Shown piece by piece: positions 10,523 to 19,893 of a stretch of 64,000 nt of DNA. How positions within the stretch are numbered: position 1 is the stretch's first letter; every line of letters begins with the position of its first letter. This stretch comes from Pyrenopolyporus hunteri (Eukaryota; Ascomycota; Sordariomycetes; Xylariales; Hypoxylaceae): positions 744,001-808,000 of the forward strand of contig CADCXC010000043.1 of assembly GCA_902806595.1 (NCBI GenBank), given 5' to 3'. The notes beneath the pieces are model-generated. The model was given only the letters and a program-made list of their open reading frames with translations. It was not told the DNA's origin and ran no database searches. The translations under genes were made by a program, and so were the position numbers.

Positions 10523-11731
10523 ATGAAGCGCAGCTTTACTGGCAATTCTATGCACCCTCCCGCCAAGATAGCAAGGGCTCAGTGCTTGACCATGCCTCCG
10601 AGTCTTATCAATGCCCCCACTCCCATTGAACCATTCGTCCAACTCCGCCAGGACAACGAAGCGCTGAAGCGACAGAACGATGAGCTTCAGAAGTGCATTA
10701 AAGACCTGAAAGCGACGGTCAATACATGTAAGGACGAGATAAAGTCAATTCGGGAAGATGTGGGATCGACCCAAGAACTTCTCGTATCCGCTCGAAACCA
10801 TCAGGCCCGGATGCAAGGCGAAGTCTCCAACCTCGCCAAACCAAAACGTGCCGCTCGCGGAGGGAAGAAGAAGAAGAAGGAGTTGGAGGAAGCCCAGGCG
10901 AGAGAGGAGGAGCTTGCGCGAGAGCTCGAAGGAACCCAGCAGCGGACTGAGCAGCTCGAGGAAATGCTGGAAGCCCAGAGCAAAGAGAACCAGAAGTGGC
11001 AAGATCTTTGCCAGAATTATGCCAACCTGTTGCTTTCGATCCAGCAGGGAACTCAGGCGTCGCAGCCGAGTCAGACGCCCGATGTCACGATTCCTAACCA
11101 GCAGAACGTTGCTCAGAGCACGGTCAGCAACGGCCAGACGGTAGTTCCGCAAGTTTCACCAACGGACGAGTTTCTGGATCCTCTTCCGGACTTCGACATT
11201 GATAAGGCATTGGAAGATCTCAATAATCTAAATTATATAAATGAGCCGCAGATCCCCGCTTCTAATCAGGCACTCCAGCTAGATGGGACTGCGGCAGCGC
11301 AGCCAGACCCCAATTACCTGCCCGCCGTCAATCAGCAAAAAGAAGCTGATCAAGTCGACTTCGAGCAGTGGTGGAACACGATGCCTGTGTCTGGTTTTCA
11401 AATGCAAATGCAACCGCAACCTGACTATCAACAGCAGCCCCAACTCGATTATCAGCAGCAGCCTCAATTTGATTATCAGCAGCAGCCTCAAGCCAACTAT
11501 CCGCAGCAGCCTCAGTCCAACTATCCGCAGCAGCCTCAGTCCAATTATCCGCAGCAGCCTCAGTCCAATTATCCGCAGCAGCCTCAGTCCAATTATCCAC
11601 AGCAGCTTCAGTCTAACCATCAGGTGCAACCTCAGCCGGATTATCAGTTGCAGACTCAACCCAATGGCCAATTGCAATCCCAGCCTGGAAACCAAAATGG
11701 CACGGGCGTGTATTCGGGATTCCCCATGTAG
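10523..11731 (+). CDS. Coiled-coil protein with Gln/Pro octapeptide repeats, unknown function
   Basis: Single-exon ORF for 402 residues, ATG after a CA-rich leader. Residues 38-175 are a strong coiled coil with heptad-like Leu/Glu/Lys/Gln spacing, interrupted by a basic patch (GGKKKKK near 115). Residues 176-290 are polar. They include a DEFLDPLPDFDIDKALEDLN segment, acidic-hydrophobic like an activation region. From about residue 300 an eight-residue Gln/Pro/Tyr repeat (consensus PQSNYPQQ) is repeated about ten times, encoded by a 24-bp DNA tandem repeat. There is no signal peptide or membrane segment. The basic coiled coil, acidic patch and Q-rich tail resemble nuclear regulators, but no DNA-binding domain is evident. 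I do not recognise the family. Confidence 0.7.
   Translation: MKRSFTGNSMHPPAKIARAQCLTMPPSLINAPTPIEPFVQLRQDNEALKRQNDELQKCIKDLKATVNTCKDEIKSIREDVGSTQELLVSARNHQARMQGEVSNLAKPKRAARGGKKKKKELEEAQAREEELARELEGTQQRTEQLEEMLEAQSKENQKWQDLCQNYANLLLSIQQGTQASQPSQTPDVTIPNQQNVAQSTVSNGQTVVPQVSPTDEFLDPLPDFDIDKALEDLNNLNYINEPQIPASNQALQLDGTAAAQPDPNYLPAVNQQKEADQVDFEQWWNTMPVSGFQMQMQPQPDYQQQPQLDYQQQPQFDYQQQPQANYPQQPQSNYPQQPQSNYPQQPQSNYPQQPQSNYPQQLQSNHQVQPQPDYQLQTQPNGQLQSQPGNQNGTGVYSGFPM
11423..11662 (+). repeat. 24-bp coding tandem repeat (about 10 units)
   Basis: In-frame minisatellite with unit GATTATCAGCAGCAGCCTCA plus four bases. Six central units are nearly identical (AACTAT/AATTAT CCGCAGCAG CCTCAGTCC), while the outer units have diverged. 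The pattern suggests recent expansion of the core. Because the unit has no stop in any frame, long antisense frames also appear here; they are artefacts. Confidence 0.85.
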
Positions 11732-12908
11732 GAGGATCTCGATAAAAGATATCAACGGGGGCCGATGACGCATCAAAAGTTAGCAGCCAAGGAGATCGCC
11801 CTCGCTAAGTACTATTAATTTCATCAAAAAGCATCTTCGACTTAGAAGATACGATCCAGATTGATCACAGACGAACTTTACGACAAGCTTATTACTAAGG
11901 CTTCAATGATTCAGATGATACCCATCAGCGACGCGCTTTGTTCATTTCCTTCTGCATTTCCTTTTACAGAAAAACATACAGACACAAAAAAAAAAAAAGA
12001 TTTTCATAATTCGGAAGCCGACGAGATTGTAAACGGCGGAGACGATGGAAACGATTCCATTCTTGATTCATCGACGAAGGGTATTGGGGATATGCCTCTG
12101 GAATGCTTTATCTAGGTACCTAGATTAATACAAAACGCACACTTGGTGTTCTCCCAACTATATGATACCTACCTACCAGGTGGTACCTAACCTAAACGAA
12201 GTATGAGTTTGCTAACTTAGCCTTGCCGCTATCAACATGCGGCTGGTTACTATAATTACCTAGGTACCTCTTTATAATAACCCCTGGACAACTCTCGATC
12301 CGTTCTCCTTACAACCTTGCTCGGGTCTCCGACTTCGAGCTGGTCTCGAAGGCCTTTCTTAGAACACTGTAGGTACTTCGCGTAGTACGAGGAGCTTATT
12401 GCTTAAAAATTTTCGACCGTAAAGCCTCACGTATCCCATTATAAGCTACTTACCTAGGTACCTATGGCTGATGAGCGCTCTAGATGTAATCATATAAGCG
12501 GTCCTTGGAGATAGATCCTAATCTTTCTCTCAAAGGGCGACGGGCGGTAACGAAGCGGAGAGCGGCGTAGGGGCAACTCGCGGGCACCTATAGGAAAGGG
12601 CCGGTACGTACATGACTATGGTTGTTAAGGTTCGGTTCTGACCAATAGGAACGCGATATAGCCTCAGAACTTACCGGATAGAGTAAGTATTTTGTGCGAA
12701 TTTATGAAAGTTCGAAGGCAGGTACTTATTCCCCTGTAGGAAATATACGCAATCCGAAGTATCCCGTAACTAGGTACCTACCTACCTACTTACATGTCTC
12801 TAATTAACGGTATATAAGATGCAGATTCCGCTGGGCGTGGTGCATGAGAAAAGTTATCTCATAGCTTGCCGACGGCAGAGGTTGAGATGACGATGCCGAT
12901 TATGTCGT
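11732..12908. other. Intergenic region after the coiled-coil gene
   Basis: Starts with the 3' region of the coiled-coil gene, including an A-tract near 11988-11999. An 84-codon frame at 11861-12115 has no supporting feature. TACCTAGG fragments occur near 12113-12125, 12165-12185, 12259-12268 and 12770-12790. Nothing else can be supported. Confidence 0.45.
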
Positions 12909-13026
12909 TGCATAATATTATGCATACAGCCGTTGCAGATCGGTATAAATTATACAGTATTTACACAACTATTTCCGTCGCATCACACATACAACAACAC
13001 AATCACAACATTCATACACAATTAAG
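12909..13026 (+). promoter_or_regulatory. Compact promoter: 16-bp palindrome, TATA box, CA-rich leader
   Basis: A perfect palindrome TGCATAATATTATGCA at 12909-12924 lies 19 bp before TATAAAT at 12944-12950. It is followed by an ACA/CAA-rich stretch (12960-13020) ending in AATTAAG directly before an ATG at 13027. This order is what fungal core promoters and leaders look like. All elements are visible; transcription is inferred. Confidence 0.4.
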
Positions 13027-13140
13027 ATGTCTACCTACCTAGGTAGGTACCTAGGCATCTTAGGTATGCGCTCGTCCTCCAACGCATTCCTCTTCATCGA
13101 CGCTGCTATCCCGGATTACGGAGACTACCTACCCACCTAG
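13027..13140 (+). CDS. Possible 37-residue small ORF
   Basis: ATG to TAG, 38 codons, immediately after the promoter-like sequence at 12909-13026. The first dozen codons are made of the TACCTAGG repeat (MSTYLGRYLGILG). The rest (RSSSNAFLFIDAAIPDYGDYLPT) is not repeat-derived. There is no signal peptide. It may be a de novo gene, the first exon of a longer spliced gene, or an ORF by chance within a non-coding transcript. Only the promoter context supports it. Confidence 0.22.
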   Translation: MSTYLGRYLGILGMRSSSNAFLFIDAAIPDYGDYLPT

Positions 13141-13846
13141 GCCGGTCGAGGTCAGCTGCGTCTTGCGTTGTTCGTTTGCACCGCTGTTCTATTGGCAACT
13201 TCATTCAATTCACGTCGAGTCGCGTTTGTAATTTCGTTCTTAATCTCGTTCTTCCATCGTTTCATCGGACCTTCAGTGCGTATATGCCGGTCTAATATTA
13301 GCGTAATCCCTCGAATATTTCCTATCGTTTCGGAATTTATTCTACCGTTAAATTTCAAAGCCCTCGCCCTCGTCCAAAATTACGCATTTCCGTCCCCCTC
13401 CCTCACCCGCGGTCATGCGCCTATTGCTCCGATGTGGCGCTCTCCGAGCTGCGGGGGATATTTCGTTGAAATTCGTGCCGTCCAACGATAAACTGTCGCA
13501 AGTATAGAGCTGAGAGATAAGAACCACCTAACGGAGGGTCAGCTGTGGACATGGAATTGCTTCTAGCTGATTCCGGTTCTATAGTACATACAGCACATAG
13601 GGGTAACAAGTAAACAATCCAGGTGGAAAATGTGAACTATCACATTGGCTATCACATGATGAGGCGCGCGGACGTGGCACACCACATTGAAAGTAGCTCA
13701 AAACATTGACATTTTGCACATTTCAAATCTTCGTCCGCCCATCCACAATCAACAACCGGCCAGTTACCCACCTGGGATAAAGATTGCGTGGACCCCCCTC
13801 TATATGACGAACCCTTCTTTGAAGCGGCGTGGAGGAGCCTTCTGTG
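13141..13846. other. Region upstream of the MATE-like gene
   Basis: Contains a 107-codon open frame at 13168-13491 without recognisable features, which might be a downstream exon of a transcript from the 12.9 kb promoter. The rest is the presumed promoter of the MATE-like gene. No motif stands out. Confidence 0.35.
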
Positions 13847-15469
13847 ATGACGGAGTTTCTAGCATCGATACTACAGAAACTCCGGTATCGCTACACAATG
13901 CTGCCGGATGCTGACGTTGCGGCTGACAGCGATCCCCGGTCCTCGTGGGACGTGAACGCCAGCGATCGTCCCAACGGCGCCTCGGAGCATAGAATGCGGT
14001 TCCGTCGAAGCAATTACGCGGGGGCATTGCTCTTTAACGTTGGCGCCTTTGTCCTCCCAGCTCTGTACAATACGCTTTCGAAGCTATGGGTTGCGGAGAT
14101 CGACGCGTCGTTTATCGTCACGACCGATGTGTACACCTACATCGGCGTCGTGGTCGAGGTGCTGAACGAGGGCCTTCCCCGCGCTTCCTGGGTTATCATT
14201 GGCGATAAGGCAGAGCGCTCGCTGTCGCAGCGCCTTGGTCTCACATACACTCTCATTCTGTTTCAGTCCATCCTCGGACTAATCATGAGCATTGCTTTTC
14301 TAGCTGGCGCTGCCACATTCGCCGAAGGGTTCGTTCCCGTCGAGGTCCGCGCTGCGAGCCTGACCTACATTCGGATCAGCGCTTTTTCGGCACTGAGCTC
14401 GACAATAGAGACAGCCGTATCAGCGGCGACGAGGGCTCTCGACAAGCCTGATATCCCCCTCATTATTAGCACCACTAAATTTACCGTAAATATCATTCTT
14501 GATATGCTCATCATTTCGCGGTTCCACGTCGGCAGCTTTCAGCCGACGATCAATATGCAGGCTGGCATCCAGCTTACCTGCAGCATGACGGCTTCTTTCG
14601 TAGGGCTCGGCTATTTCCTTTGGCGGATGAGAGCGCAACATCGGTGCCGCAGGGGAGAGCATTCTGGTAGCGATCCCGACGACGCTTCTCGAATACGAGT
14701 AGAAGAAATAGCCAGAATCCGCCCGAGCTTCCGAGCCTTGACCGTGCTGATGCGGCCCGGAATCCTGACGCTAGCCGAGTCCGCCATACGCAATGCATTT
14801 TACCTGTGGCTAGTCAGCACCATCGTAGCGCTTGGCTCGACGTATGCGACCGCCTGGAGCATATTCACTACCATCCGTTGGGGACTGGTGATGGTTCCCG
14901 TTCAGTCCTTGGAAGCGACAAGCCTCGCGTTCGTCGGCCATCGCTGGGGATCTTGGCGCCGCCACATCGGTAAGACGACGCGTAGGCCTGGTCGTGTCCC
15001 TTTTCGAACGATCGCGCGCATCGCAAGACCGGCTCTTATCTCGTCCACTATCGCGTTGGCGGTGGAAATCCCATTCGCGATCTTCCTATCACTATGGGGT
15101 ACTAGATCCTTCGCCCGGTATCTAGGCCAGTCGGATGAAATCGCCGACATCACGGCATACATGTGGCGGACTATCGATTGGTGCTACATATTCTATGCTA
15201 TGTCAACCCAGCTCGCCACGGTTCTCCTTGCGACGCAACCTAGATGGTATCTCTACCAAAGCTTAGCCAGCAACCTCCTCTACGTCCTACCATGGGCTAT
15301 AGTCTGCCAAGTGAAGGATCTAGACATGGACAATGCTTGGACATATCATAGCTTGGTGTTCGGCGGGAGTCTAGTGTTTAGTTTCATCGATATCGTGGTT
15401 GTGGATGCGCTATGGGTATGGACCTTGATGACTGGAAAGGCGAGGCTCGAGACATTTCGAGAGAACTAA
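13847..15469 (+). CDS. MATE-like multi-pass membrane transporter
   Basis: The frame is open from 13829, but the first ATG is at 13847, which I take as start (540 residues). An unseen 5' exon is possible. About 12 hydrophobic segments are visible. They fall in two halves separated by a charged cytosolic-looking loop at about residues 270-310 (RAQHRCRRGEHSGSDPDDASR). The segment ALDKPDIPLIISTTKFTVNIILDMLII resembles the NxPxxPL...N..LD motif of MATE exchangers, and the second half repeats the pattern more weakly (LMRPGILTLAESAIRN). MATE proteins export cationic drugs or metabolites against H+ or Na+. The substrate here is unknown, and no biosynthetic genes adjoin it. It converges with the 901-residue gene, 261 bp away. 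Confidence 0.65.
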   Translation: MTEFLASILQKLRYRYTMLPDADVAADSDPRSSWDVNASDRPNGASEHRMRFRRSNYAGALLFNVGAFVLPALYNTLSKLWVAEIDASFIVTTDVYTYIGVVVEVLNEGLPRASWVIIGDKAERSLSQRLGLTYTLILFQSILGLIMSIAFLAGAATFAEGFVPVEVRAASLTYIRISAFSALSSTIETAVSAATRALDKPDIPLIISTTKFTVNIILDMLIISRFHVGSFQPTINMQAGIQLTCSMTASFVGLGYFLWRMRAQHRCRRGEHSGSDPDDASRIRVEEIARIRPSFRALTVLMRPGILTLAESAIRNAFYLWLVSTIVALGSTYATAWSIFTTIRWGLVMVPVQSLEATSLAFVGHRWGSWRRHIGKTTRRPGRVPFRTIARIARPALISSTIALAVEIPFAIFLSLWGTRSFARYLGQSDEIADITAYMWRTIDWCYIFYAMSTQLATVLLATQPRWYLYQSLASNLLYVLPWAIVCQVKDLDMDNAWTYHSLVFGGSLVFSFIDIVVVDALWVWTLMTGKARLETFREN

Positions 15470-15730
15470 TACGGTGATGGAATTTAGCCGGTACCTGACG
15501 GTTTATAATGGGAAGGCATTTTTTCTGACTGCGAAGTTGATAGGAAATATGATCCTGCTACTTTGAATAGCATCATACGCCGCTACTTCAGCAGTTAGAT
15601 TGTGGACAATTTGACAACTCTTCCTTTTTTCCCCCTTCTTTTCCTTTCCTTTCCTCTCCTTTCATTTCCTCTACCTTGTTTACCCTCTTCCTTTAGTAGG
15701 TAGCCAAGATACCCGGGATAACCCATTCCC

Positions 15731-18436
15731 TTATAGCACCAGCACATCAAACCCAAACTTCTTACAAAATCGGACGCAGCAGGACACGCACGCCTCTCCT
15801 CGTATCGCAACATGGGCCCCGACCGGCTTTGCCAGAGATATCAAGCGCAGCCGCTGATCGCCCGCTGCCGGGACCAGCGCCACTATACCTGGTCGATCTC
15901 CGGTGCAGCGTGCGTGCTCCAGTAGCTCCGTCAAACCCTGCCTTTCTACCTCCTCGTCGTTCGCCCTACGCGCCCAGTCCCACAGCCACGGTAGCGCGTC
16001 CTCGGGAGCACAAAGATACACGTCCGGCAACGTCTCAGCTACCACCGTACTTTTAATTTCAGAAGCACTCGCGTCGGTATCAGTGTCTATTTTTCTGTCA
16101 TCGTCCATGTTGATGTCGGTGCCCGCATCGGTGTCTTTATCGGTGTCCTTATTGGTATCGATATCCATATCCACGGGCGCCGAAATACCCATCGGTTCAT
16201 TCGGATCGTGCGGGCACGAATCGAGCCGTTCCGCCGACGCCAAAGTCCGCAGCACGCCCATCGGATCGGCCCCCTCGCCGGAATACCCCGTGCCGTCGCG
16301 ATCGAGGAACCTGACCATACTGCATTGTAAGATTCGGCCGTCGCTGGGGTGCGGTTGCAAGCCAAACCTAAACCAGGTCTGATCGGGCGATATATCCGAC
16401 GCCGCGAGTCTGGACGGGATCTCGAACACGCTCCTGGGTATGTCTCTAGGCTTCACCCGCGTGTCCCTGCCCGTCATGCTGTCGTACCACCTGCCCGTGC
16501 GGCGCTCGAGGACTTTACCCCGGCACCAGAAGAGACGGAGGTAGCTCTCGCCTTCGTTGGGGAACCTCCAGTCGAAAGTGATAGCTGGCCATACAGCCTG
16601 TCCGGAGCCGCATGAGACAATCGTGCTGCTACGCTTGCCCCTGCTCGATCCCTCATCCCCCTCGTCCCCCTCCCCCCGCCGCTTCTGCTGCTCCTCCCCA
16701 GCTAATCTCCGACACACGCGATGCCACTCCGTGACATCGCAGCACGACGCCTGCTTCCTGAATGCGCGGCAAATAGCCGAGATGACCGTGCTCGGGGCGA
16801 GGTTCTCGCTCTGCCAGACGAATGGGTCCGGGCGAACCATCAGCATCTCGGGATCGCGGAACAGCGATAATGCCAAGACCGTGGCAACAACGTGCGCGAC
16901 TTGCTCTTCGAAGATGGTCCTGAGTCCCGGCTCCGCGAGCGGGAATTGCGACTTGAAGCCCTGGGCCCAGGCTTCCCGCGCAGCCTTATGCTTCTTCTGC
17001 CCCAGGAACGCCGCGATGTCACGGTGCTCGTGGATCTTCAGCCCCATCTGCTTGCTGCGCAGGTCCTGCATGTGCTTCCCCTCGCACCCGGCGACGAACC
17101 GCAGGACCTTGTTGATATCTGGGCGTTCGGGGAACGGCTCGAACCGGTTCGAGCGGACGCTTAGAGGAGGATCGCTTGCGGGGGCGTCCTTCGGTTTTTG
17201 TCGCTGTTGTTGTAGCCGCCATAATTCGGACTTCGCGTCGGCCATGTCCGTCGTCGTTAGACAGGGCGCGCCCCATCGTTCGTGGGCCACACATCCCTCG
17301 GAGCACATGGTCAGACTCTTGCGCGCCTCCCAGACCGCGTAGGGGATCACTTCGACGGCTGCCTTGTTAGCCTGGCCGCGGTCGAGCTTGAAGGCGTTCA
17401 GCATGAGTTGGAAGAACGTGCTGATCTTGACGAGACCGCTGTAGTGTTTCGCGGAACCTAGGGGGAATGACCACTGCTCCCAATGCCTCTCCGAGTAGAA
17501 AGCCCTGATTACGACGTACTCGGTGGTTTCTTGGCCTGACGACGACGATGACGACGGGGAAGACGAGGAAGAGGACGAGGAGGAGGCGTCGGGGAACGTA
17601 AGCTGGATGCCTATTGGTGTCTCACCTCGGTTGAACTTCTCCAACGGCTCCGATTGGCCTTCTTCGAGGTAGATCGTGGGTTCTTTGTTCAACCACCAGC
17701 GGAGAAGCGCAGCGACCCAGGGGGCGCATCGACCCGTGTTAACGCTGAATGTTTTCAATTTGTAATCTTCGGAGTCGTCTGGACAGAGAAGTAATAGCAG
17801 CTCGACCAGCTTGACTACAGCCTCTACGTTAGGGGTTCTTCCCAGGCGCCCCAGCGAAGCAGAAGCAGCCTTGTGGCGTCTGTCACGGAGCCCCTGGGAG
17901 ACCATAATCTCGTAGTTGACGATGTATTCCGCGAAGCCGGAAAGATGGCATACATCAACTATCAATGACATAAAGGGGGATAATTGCTCAGGTGTAGGTA
18001 ACTGGAGGTCACCCCAGACAAGGCGCGTCAGTAACTTAGACACCACATTTACGCACTCGGACAAGTCAAACGCGGTGACCAAGGCGCAGACGAGAGCGAG
18101 GAACTTTCGGCCGCCTGGGCTAGCCCCGAGGCGGCGCGCAGCATCCTCCTTCGAGAAGCCGATGATTACCTCTAGGACAGGAATGTGAGCTGGCCCATCA
18201 TGCGAGAGGACTTGCTTCTCTAACCGATCACACGTCTCTGCACATATCCCAAGTAGATTACCGAGTTCCTCGCAGGCGGGAGCCACTGTCAGGTAATCTT
18301 CCTCGGTATAGGGCTTAGAGTCTATGTTATCTAGGTTATGTTTTTCTTGGTCTATCTTGGCTTCATCTACCATCGTGGACTCTTGTTTGCTTCGTGGTCG
18401 AGATACGTGTAGTAAGTAGAACTGTGATTTCGTCAT
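15731..18436 (-). CDS. Large fungal protein of unknown function (901 residues)
   Basis: Uninterrupted frame from ATG at 18436; a second in-frame Met is at residue 22. Residues 60-260 are helical and hydrophobic (FLALVCALVTAFDLSECVNVVSKLLTRLVW; VVKLVELLLLLCP). A Ser-rich tract of about 20 residues lies near 285. Then comes a region with a Cys/His/Trp cluster (MCSEGCVAHERWGAPC) and a conserved-looking CEGKHMQDLRSKQMGLKIHEHRDI block near 490. Near 800 an Asp-rich DTNKDTDKDTDAGTD repeat precedes a C-terminal domain (APEDALPWLWDWARRAN) ending in Cys-containing ACVSCCVRFCKKFGFDVLVL. There is no signal peptide or clear membrane helix. I recall similar uncharacterised proteins in other Sordariomycetes, but no function. 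Confidence 0.75.
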   Translation of the reverse strand: MTKSQFYLLHVSRPRSKQESTMVDEAKIDQEKHNLDNIDSKPYTEEDYLTVAPACEELGNLLGICAETCDRLEKQVLSHDGPAHIPVLEVIIGFSKEDAARRLGASPGGRKFLALVCALVTAFDLSECVNVVSKLLTRLVWGDLQLPTPEQLSPFMSLIVDVCHLSGFAEYIVNYEIMVSQGLRDRRHKAASASLGRLGRTPNVEAVVKLVELLLLLCPDDSEDYKLKTFSVNTGRCAPWVAALLRWWLNKEPTIYLEEGQSEPLEKFNRGETPIGIQLTFPDASSSSSSSSSPSSSSSSGQETTEYVVIRAFYSERHWEQWSFPLGSAKHYSGLVKISTFFQLMLNAFKLDRGQANKAAVEVIPYAVWEARKSLTMCSEGCVAHERWGAPCLTTTDMADAKSELWRLQQQRQKPKDAPASDPPLSVRSNRFEPFPERPDINKVLRFVAGCEGKHMQDLRSKQMGLKIHEHRDIAAFLGQKKHKAAREAWAQGFKSQFPLAEPGLRTIFEEQVAHVVATVLALSLFRDPEMLMVRPDPFVWQSENLAPSTVISAICRAFRKQASCCDVTEWHRVCRRLAGEEQQKRRGEGDEGDEGSSRGKRSSTIVSCGSGQAVWPAITFDWRFPNEGESYLRLFWCRGKVLERRTGRWYDSMTGRDTRVKPRDIPRSVFEIPSRLAASDISPDQTWFRFGLQPHPSDGRILQCSMVRFLDRDGTGYSGEGADPMGVLRTLASAERLDSCPHDPNEPMGISAPVDMDIDTNKDTDKDTDAGTDINMDDDRKIDTDTDASASEIKSTVVAETLPDVYLCAPEDALPWLWDWARRANDEEVERQGLTELLEHARCTGDRPGIVALVPAAGDQRLRLISLAKPVGAHVAIRGEACVSCCVRFCKKFGFDVLVL

Positions 18437-19893
18437 TTGTTATTAGAATTTTGGTTAGGACTCCTTGACTTGATGATTTTTATCGAAAGGTTTCGGTTTT
18501 ATATTAATGTCTGGGTAGGTACGTTTCCTATTCACGATGGGATGAAGCAGCGGAGGGTTTGTTTATGTATTAGATATTCGGTCGCATTTTGACTGTTGTC
18601 GTAGTGGGCGTGATATGTGCTTTACTAGGGCAACAGGCCATCCACGCGTCACGGTCCAGGGATATTGTCCCTATTCACGTCCATACCGTCTCCCGCGTTA
18701 AAAAATAGGTATGTGGTTTATTGACTTGGTAGCTCGGCTTCGTAGCACAAGCATGACTGCGGTGGGAAGATAAGAATATCGTAGTCCTGAGCGTTTGCAC
18801 AGAATGCTTTCCGTACATGAACTTACGACGGATCATAACGGTCGCAGCTCAAATATGTACCTACCTAGGTACCAGGTAGGCAGGTATATAGCATGTATCA
18901 TCTAATCTTGACCTGTCAGCTATCCTACTAGGCAGAATTTAGATAAGTTCGATTCAGTTTATTTACTTGTTTTACCGCGTGGCCGAGTGACAAGTGACAG
19001 AGTGTATTCATTAGATTATATGGGACTCGGATCTAATCGTATCTCCCGCTTTGGTACCATTCACTCACACGTGTGATGTGAGCTCGGCTCGATTACTTGG
19101 CAGCATACATTCACTACCATCTCTTGGCTTAGGAAACGTTAGTGACACAAGCAACTTACGAACGTGACTCGAGACACGCAACTAGACGACCTACAAGTAC
19201 ATGGGGAACACGCAGACCATCATCGAAGGATTCAAAATAAATATGAGCTCTCATTCAAATACAGTAGCCCTTTGCCTACCGGGTAGCTAGCTAATCAGGT
19301 ATCGGTTCCCCCCCTTTCCCCTTTCCCCTTCCCGACTCCTTCCCGTGGAACCGGGTTACACCTAAGGTATACCGAACCTGGATCAAAACACAACGCCTAT
19401 CTAATGCAAATAGTACATGTAATGTGTGTCTGTGAGTGTGTGTGTAGGTAATAGCTGAGCTCAAGAAGCCTAGAATTCCCCCCTCTAATGGTACATGAGG
19501 GAATAAAGGGGAATCTCAGCCCGAGACTTTGAAACCGCAACCAACGCCTCTCTTTCTATATCTGATGAGCACCGTTCTTCCCTCATTACGCCTACTGCGC
19601 ATATGGCACAACAAACAGATGCTAACCGATACGCCTGGAGCGAAATTTTTGTGTGGTCAATGTATCAAGGGGGGTCAAACAAACTCCTAACTGGTAAACA
19701 CGTCTGCGTCTGCATTCGTTATGAAAACACATATATCTCCTATGCCTGTCTGCATGCATTAACCTTAAGAGGTGATGATTGGGAAGATTATGAGGTGGTT
19801 TTGATGACAATTTCGTCGTCGTCACCACTTCAACGGGGGAGATTTTAGCGGGGATTTAGAGGTAGGCGGGTAGTTTGTTGGCTTTTTGGTTTG
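18437..19893. other. Intergenic region between the 901-residue gene and kdm5
   Basis: About 1.46 kb: promoter of the minus-strand 901-residue gene on the left and the kdm5 3' region on the right. It contains a TACCTAGGTACC palindrome near 18857-18890, a C/T tract near 19308-19345 and a TGTG-rich stretch near 19422-19445. No gene supported. Confidence 0.5.

Noticed and set aside
11279..11776. Leu/Ile/Arg repeat ORFs antisense to the Gln/Pro repeat
   Set aside because: Produced by the stop-free 24-bp tandem repeat; the plus strand has the ATG, leader and coiled coil.
18437..19893. Frames near 19603-19848 as a small gene
   Set aside because: Low complexity, no leader, and located in the kdm5 3' region.
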